A program made the translations under genes and the position numbers. Shown in pieces: positions 42,803 through 45,485 of a DNA stretch of 45,485 nucleotides (positions are counted from its first letter, which is position 1; each line of letters opens with the position of its first letter). The notes under the pieces were generated by a model. That model did no database searches and was not told the DNA's origin. It saw only the letters and a program-made list of their open reading frames with translations. Source of the stretch: Pseudobutyrivibrio sp. UBA1225 (lineage in GTDB: Bacteria > Bacillota > Clostridia > Lachnospirales > Lachnospiraceae); the NCBI GenBank assembly GCA_002309345.1, contig DBWZ01000019.1, positions 1 through 45,485 on the forward strand. Reading direction: 5' to 3'.

Positions 42803-43526
42803 AACCTCCATCTACACCAATGATTTGCCCCGTCATATATGATGGGGCATTTATTATGTCGAGAACTACCTTTGCAATATCTTCTGGCGAGCAGAATTTG
42901 CCCATGGGGATGTCCTCTGCAAGAGATGCCTTGTCTTCTTCCGAAAGCATTGCATTCATATCTGTGTCTACAACGCCACATGCCACGGCGTTGACAGAAA
43001 TGCCGTTTGGAGCAAGCTCCTTGGCAAGAGCCTTTGTGAAGGAATTGACTCCACCCTTGGAAGCCGAGTAAGCTACCTCGCAGCTGGCACCTACAGTGCC
43101 CCACATGGAACTGATGTTGATGATGTTACCAGATTTATTTTTTACCATATTTGGAACAACAGCTTTGGCTGTATAGAACATAGATGAGAGATTGGTGCCG
43201 ATAATACAATCCCAATCGGCCACGTACATATCGGTTAGAAGACCGATGAAAGCCTTGCCAGCGTTGTTGATAAGAACATCGATGTGCCCTAGCTTTTTGA
43301 GTGCATTCTCGCAAGAGCTGATGGTGAACTCGCTGTCTGCAATGTTGCCGCAGTATACGTAGGTTTCGATTTTGAATTGATGGGAAAGCTCGGCTGCAAA
43401 ATCCTTTAGCAACTGAAAATTAGTGTGACAAAAAAGGGCTAGATGGTAGCCTTCTTTGGCAAGAGAATAAGCTATTGCCTTGCCGATGCCTCTGCTTGCG
43501 CCTGTAACAATTGCAGTTCTTTTCAT
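42795..43526 (-). CDS. Short-chain dehydrogenase/reductase (FabG-like)
   Basis: This 243-residue classical SDR has cofactor motif TGASRGIGKA, NNAG, the catalytic Ser in NIISSMWG, YSASKGG (Tyr/Lys) and IIGVDGGFI at the C-terminus. It resembles 3-oxoacyl-ACP reductases but stands outside a fatty-acid cluster, so the substrate is open. NADP preference is suggested by the basic residue after the glycine motif. AAGGAGACTGTT precedes the ATG. A -10 TATACT on the minus strand lies at 43564-43559. Confidence 0.88.
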   Translation of the reverse strand: MKRTAIVTGASRGIGKAIAYSLAKEGYHLALFCHTNFQLLKDFAAELSHQFKIETYVYCGNIADSEFTISSCENALKKLGHIDVLINNAGKAFIGLLTDMYVADWDCIIGTNLSSMFYTAKAVVPNMVKNKSGNIINISSMWGTVGASCEVAYSASKGGVNSFTKALAKELAPNGISVNAVACGVVDTDMNAMLSEEDKASLAEDIPMGKFCSPEDIAKVVLDIINAPSYMTGQIIGVDGGFI

Positions 43527-43605
43527 AACAGTCTCCTTATCTGAGTGGTTGATTAAATAGTATACACAATTAAGATAATAAGCTAAAAATAATCAGATAA
43601 ATCGC

Positions 43606-43634
43606 TTGTGAAAATTAGGTTGAATTGCTATACT
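43606..43634 (+). promoter_or_regulatory. hpf promoter
   Basis: TTGTGA (43606-43611), 17 bases and extended -10 TGCTATACT (hexamer 43629-43634). The leader then carries AACAAAC (43643-43649) paired with GTTTGTT (43666-43672). Confidence 0.75.
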
Positions 43635-43700
43635 ATTTACATAACAAACTTATTATATCAAATACGTTTGTTAAATACATCGGTAAAGGTGGTAGACATC

Positions 43701-44234
43701 ATGAAAACAACAATCTCAGGAAAAAACATCGAATTAACACAAGGATTAAAGGACGCAGTGGAGGAGCGTTTTAAAAAATTAGACAAGTATTTTATTAAGG
43801 ATACCGAAGCAATCGTTACATTGGACGTAGAGAAAGGACGTCAGAAAATAGAAGTTACAATCCCTATGAAGGGAAGCTATCTTAGAGCTGAAGAAGTTAC
43901 CTCTGATATGTATGCATCAATCGAAGCAGTTACAAATACTTTGGAAGCTCAGCTCAAAAAACACAGAAATAAAATCATCGACAAAAAGCAGTCAGATTCT
44001 AGAACAATCTTCGCTCAGGATTTCTTCGAAGAGAAGGAAGTAGACGAAGATTCAATCCAGATTATACGTACTAAAAAGTTTGATATGAAGCCAATGTATG
44101 CTGAGGATGCATGCCTTGAGATGGAGCTCATCGGCCACGATTTCTTCATGTTTAGGAACGCAGAAACCGACGAAATCAACGTGGTTTACAAGCGAAGAAA
44201 TGGGGCGTATGGACTCATCGAACCAGAGTTCTAG
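43701..44234 (+). CDS. hpf: Long-form ribosome hibernation promoting factor
   Basis: This 177-residue protein has an N-terminal HPF/YfiA domain (about 1-95; MKTTISGKNIELTQGLKDAVEERFKKLDKYF) and a C-terminal dimerisation domain (about 120-177; IIRTKKFDMKPMYAEDACLEMELIGHDFFMFRNAETDEINVVYKRRNGAYGLIEP). The long form joins two 70S ribosomes into 100S dimers in stationary phase. I chose the ATG at 43701 (AAAGGTGG before it); the longer frame from 43608 starts inside the promoter. Confidence 0.95.
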   Translation: MKTTISGKNIELTQGLKDAVEERFKKLDKYFIKDTEAIVTLDVEKGRQKIEVTIPMKGSYLRAEEVTSDMYASIEAVTNTLEAQLKKHRNKIIDKKQSDSRTIFAQDFFEEKEVDEDSIQIIRTKKFDMKPMYAEDACLEMELIGHDFFMFRNAETDEINVVYKRRNGAYGLIEPEF

Positions 44235-44293
44235 AGTTCGCAAAATAATTAATATTTAGACAAAATTTCATAAGAAATTAAACAAAGATTTTT

Positions 44294-44343
44294 AACCTCC
44301 TGTTGTTATAATCCCTAGCCGGTATAACAATTAGGAGGTTTTT
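44294..44343 (+). promoter_or_regulatory. Dyad serving as hpf terminator, promoter -10 and RBS-masking hairpin for the XRE gene
   Basis: AACCTCCT (44294-44301) and TTGTTATA (44303-44310) pair with TATAACAA (44323-44330) and AGGAGGTT (44333-44340), followed by TTTTT. The right arm contains the AGGAGG ribosome binding site of the next gene, and the left arm contains an extended -10 TGTTATAAT (hexamer 44307-44312). Read-through RNA from hpf would fold and terminate or hide the site. RNA started from this -10 would lack the left arm. Confidence 0.75.
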
Positions 44344-44345
44344 CA

Positions 44346-45218
44346 ATGAAAGAATGCACTTACGGACATTATTTAAGAAGAGCCCGCAAGCGCGCCAACA
44401 TAACGCAGGAGAGGTTGGCGGAATTGACTAGCTGTGCGGTCTCTACTATCTCACGAATTGAAGCTGGGGAGGAAAATCCAAGAGCCAGAACGTTCTATGC
44501 TGTGGATGATGTCTTAGGATCGTACGGACTAGAGTACGGCGAGCATACGCTTGATATATTAAGTGAAGGAAGGAGAGTGCGAAACGAATTGCTTGAGGCA
44601 ATTCACATAGGACAACTTGAAAAAATTGAAAATGTTTTGGAAAAATTTCAGCATTTAATGGATATGAACAACAAAAAGCACCTGCAATACTACATGTTTT
44701 CTCACTTGGAGACCGCACGTCGCAGGGGGATGCCAATAGAAGAATTCATAGAGGCGAGCGTCGCCATATATCAATCAGTCAAAAGCTTTCCAGGCTATGA
44801 CGAAATCGCAGATTTACAACTACGCAAAATCGAATACACAATACTCATGAAAATTGCCATAGCCTACATCGAAATAGAAGAAACCGTATTAGCCAAGCAC
44901 ATAATTCATGGCTTAATACGAAACCCGATGAACAGCAACAGCTGTTTCCGCCGGGACCGCTTCTTATATCTCACCCATCAACTGGCAAAGCTTAACATGG
45001 TTGAAAGCAACTACGCCGAAACCGTCAACCTACTCGAGGAAGTTTTCTCAGATCTCCTCAACGATGGACGCTACCGTATGCTCTACCTCAACCTACTGGT
45101 CCAACAAGAAATCTGCATCCGCTGCGGCGACACCGAGGGCGAAATGCTCCTAGACAGCTTCTTCCTCTCTAGCAAGCGCCTCATGGAGTATATGTTCCGC
45201 AAATACAAGCGCCCATAG
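44346..45218 (+). CDS. XRE-family regulator with TPR-like C-terminal domain (Rgg/PlcR-like layout)
   Basis: This 290-residue protein has an N-terminal helix-turn-helix (about 7-62; YLRRARKRANITQERLAELTSCAVSTISRIEAGEENP) and a long all-helical C-terminal region (about 75-290). The layout resembles peptide-responsive Rgg/PlcR or ComR-like regulators, but no adjacent small peptide gene is evident. AGGAGG stands seven bases before the ATG inside a hairpin arm, which suggests autoregulation or structural control. Its stop codon directly abuts the long inverted-repeat arm at the right edge. Confidence 0.82.
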   Translation: MKECTYGHYLRRARKRANITQERLAELTSCAVSTISRIEAGEENPRARTFYAVDDVLGSYGLEYGEHTLDILSEGRRVRNELLEAIHIGQLEKIENVLEKFQHLMDMNNKKHLQYYMFSHLETARRRGMPIEEFIEASVAIYQSVKSFPGYDEIADLQLRKIEYTILMKIAIAYIEIEETVLAKHIIHGLIRNPMNSNSCFRRDRFLYLTHQLAKLNMVESNYAETVNLLEEVFSDLLNDGRYRMLYLNLLVQQEICIRCGDTEGEMLLDSFFLSSKRLMEYMFRKYKRP

Positions 45219-45485
45219 ATGCCCGGCACCCTCTCAGTACTTAGATGCCCCGCCCGGGACTCCCCCGCCTAGACAGCCCCAGGGGAACCTGCTGACAATT
45301 GAGCTAAGATTATAGATTTTCTTAATGCTAAAATGCCGCCATCTGTGAGTGTGCGTTCGTCGATTTTACAATTCGAAGGGGTTGTTATGTCCCTGACGGA
45401 CAAATTTAAGTCTAAACAATAGTTCCACAAACTAGACTTAGTACAATTGCACACAAATTCGTTTGCTAAGCGAAATTTAAAAAAG
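45219..45485. repeat. Left arm of a long inverted-repeat element (element D, cut by window edge)
   Basis: A GC-rich outer part is followed by blocks shared with the left arm of element 2: GACAATTGAGCTAAGATT, TAGATTTTCTTAATGCTAAAA, CGATTTTACAATT, GACGGACA, AGTTCCACAAACTAGACTTAG and GCTAAGCGAAATTT. The arm begins right after the regulator stop codon. The apex and the right arm lie outside the window. The minus-strand frame 45269-45454 shares a peptide with one in element 2 but is judged non-coding. Confidence 0.85.

Overview
The window looks like a chromosomal segment of a low-GC anaerobic Firmicute, most likely Lachnospiraceae (Butyrivibrio/Pseudobutyrivibrio/Roseburia type). This is inferred from gene content: a phosphoketolase, LuxS, YlmH, a TIGR03905-like TSCPD protein, a 3H-domain NiaR next to nadABC, long HPF, strong AGGAGG ribosome binding sites, several TTG/GTG starts and TTGACA/TATAAT promoters. 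No rRNA, tRNA, transposase, integrase or CRISPR array was seen.

Layout. 1-205 is one arm of a long inverted repeat. 234-2151 holds a DJ-1/PfpI protein, luxS and the MTA/SAH nucleosidase (activated-methyl recycling). 2348-6525 holds phosphoketolase and a phosphohexomutase, each with its own terminator. 6626-9374 is a self-regulated YtrA-type GntR/ABC-transporter operon that ends in an array of hairpins. 9648-14707 is a surface O-acylation locus (acyltransferase-3, MBOAT, DHHW protein) facing a convergent SH3-SGNH esterase. 14818-17943 is an NAD repair, control and synthesis group (NnrE/D, NrtR-like Nudix regulator, NadE). 18558-24674 holds ylmH, a HAD phosphatase, an AlaX editing protein, a YARHG protein, a second acyltransferase and small proteins. 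24760-28538 is nadA-nadB-nadC-niaR behind a NiaR-type operator. Ung and a hybrid histidine kinase with a two-receiver protein follow to 32694. 32936-34150 is an orphan Asn/Gln-rich repeat protein. 34359-38110 is an SbcCD-like pair (YhaO/YhaN type). 38728-41707 (minus strand) is a candidate murL-murD cell-wall pair plus a zinc-ribbon protein. 41834-45218 holds a WYL regulator, an SDR reductase, hpf and an XRE-TPR regulator.

The most unusual content is a family of about 620-640 bp imperfect inverted repeats. Two complete copies (17940-18561 and 38118-38757) lie exactly between convergent genes, and single arms of two more lie at the window ends. Their arms share conserved blocks, yet within a copy the two arms match each other where different copies differ. 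The apex can fold into two small hairpins on a long stem, with GTCC in the loops. One copy begins at the stop codons of both flanking genes, and the other extends into the end of a coding sequence. I do not recognise this as a described family.

Two themes tie genes together. One is NAD: salvage and repair (NnrE/D, NadE), de novo synthesis (NadABC) and two different regulators (an NrtR-like Nudix protein and NiaR), each with a visible palindrome upstream. The other is the envelope: polymer O-acylation/deacylation and a possible MurL-dependent route to D-glutamate in peptidoglycan.
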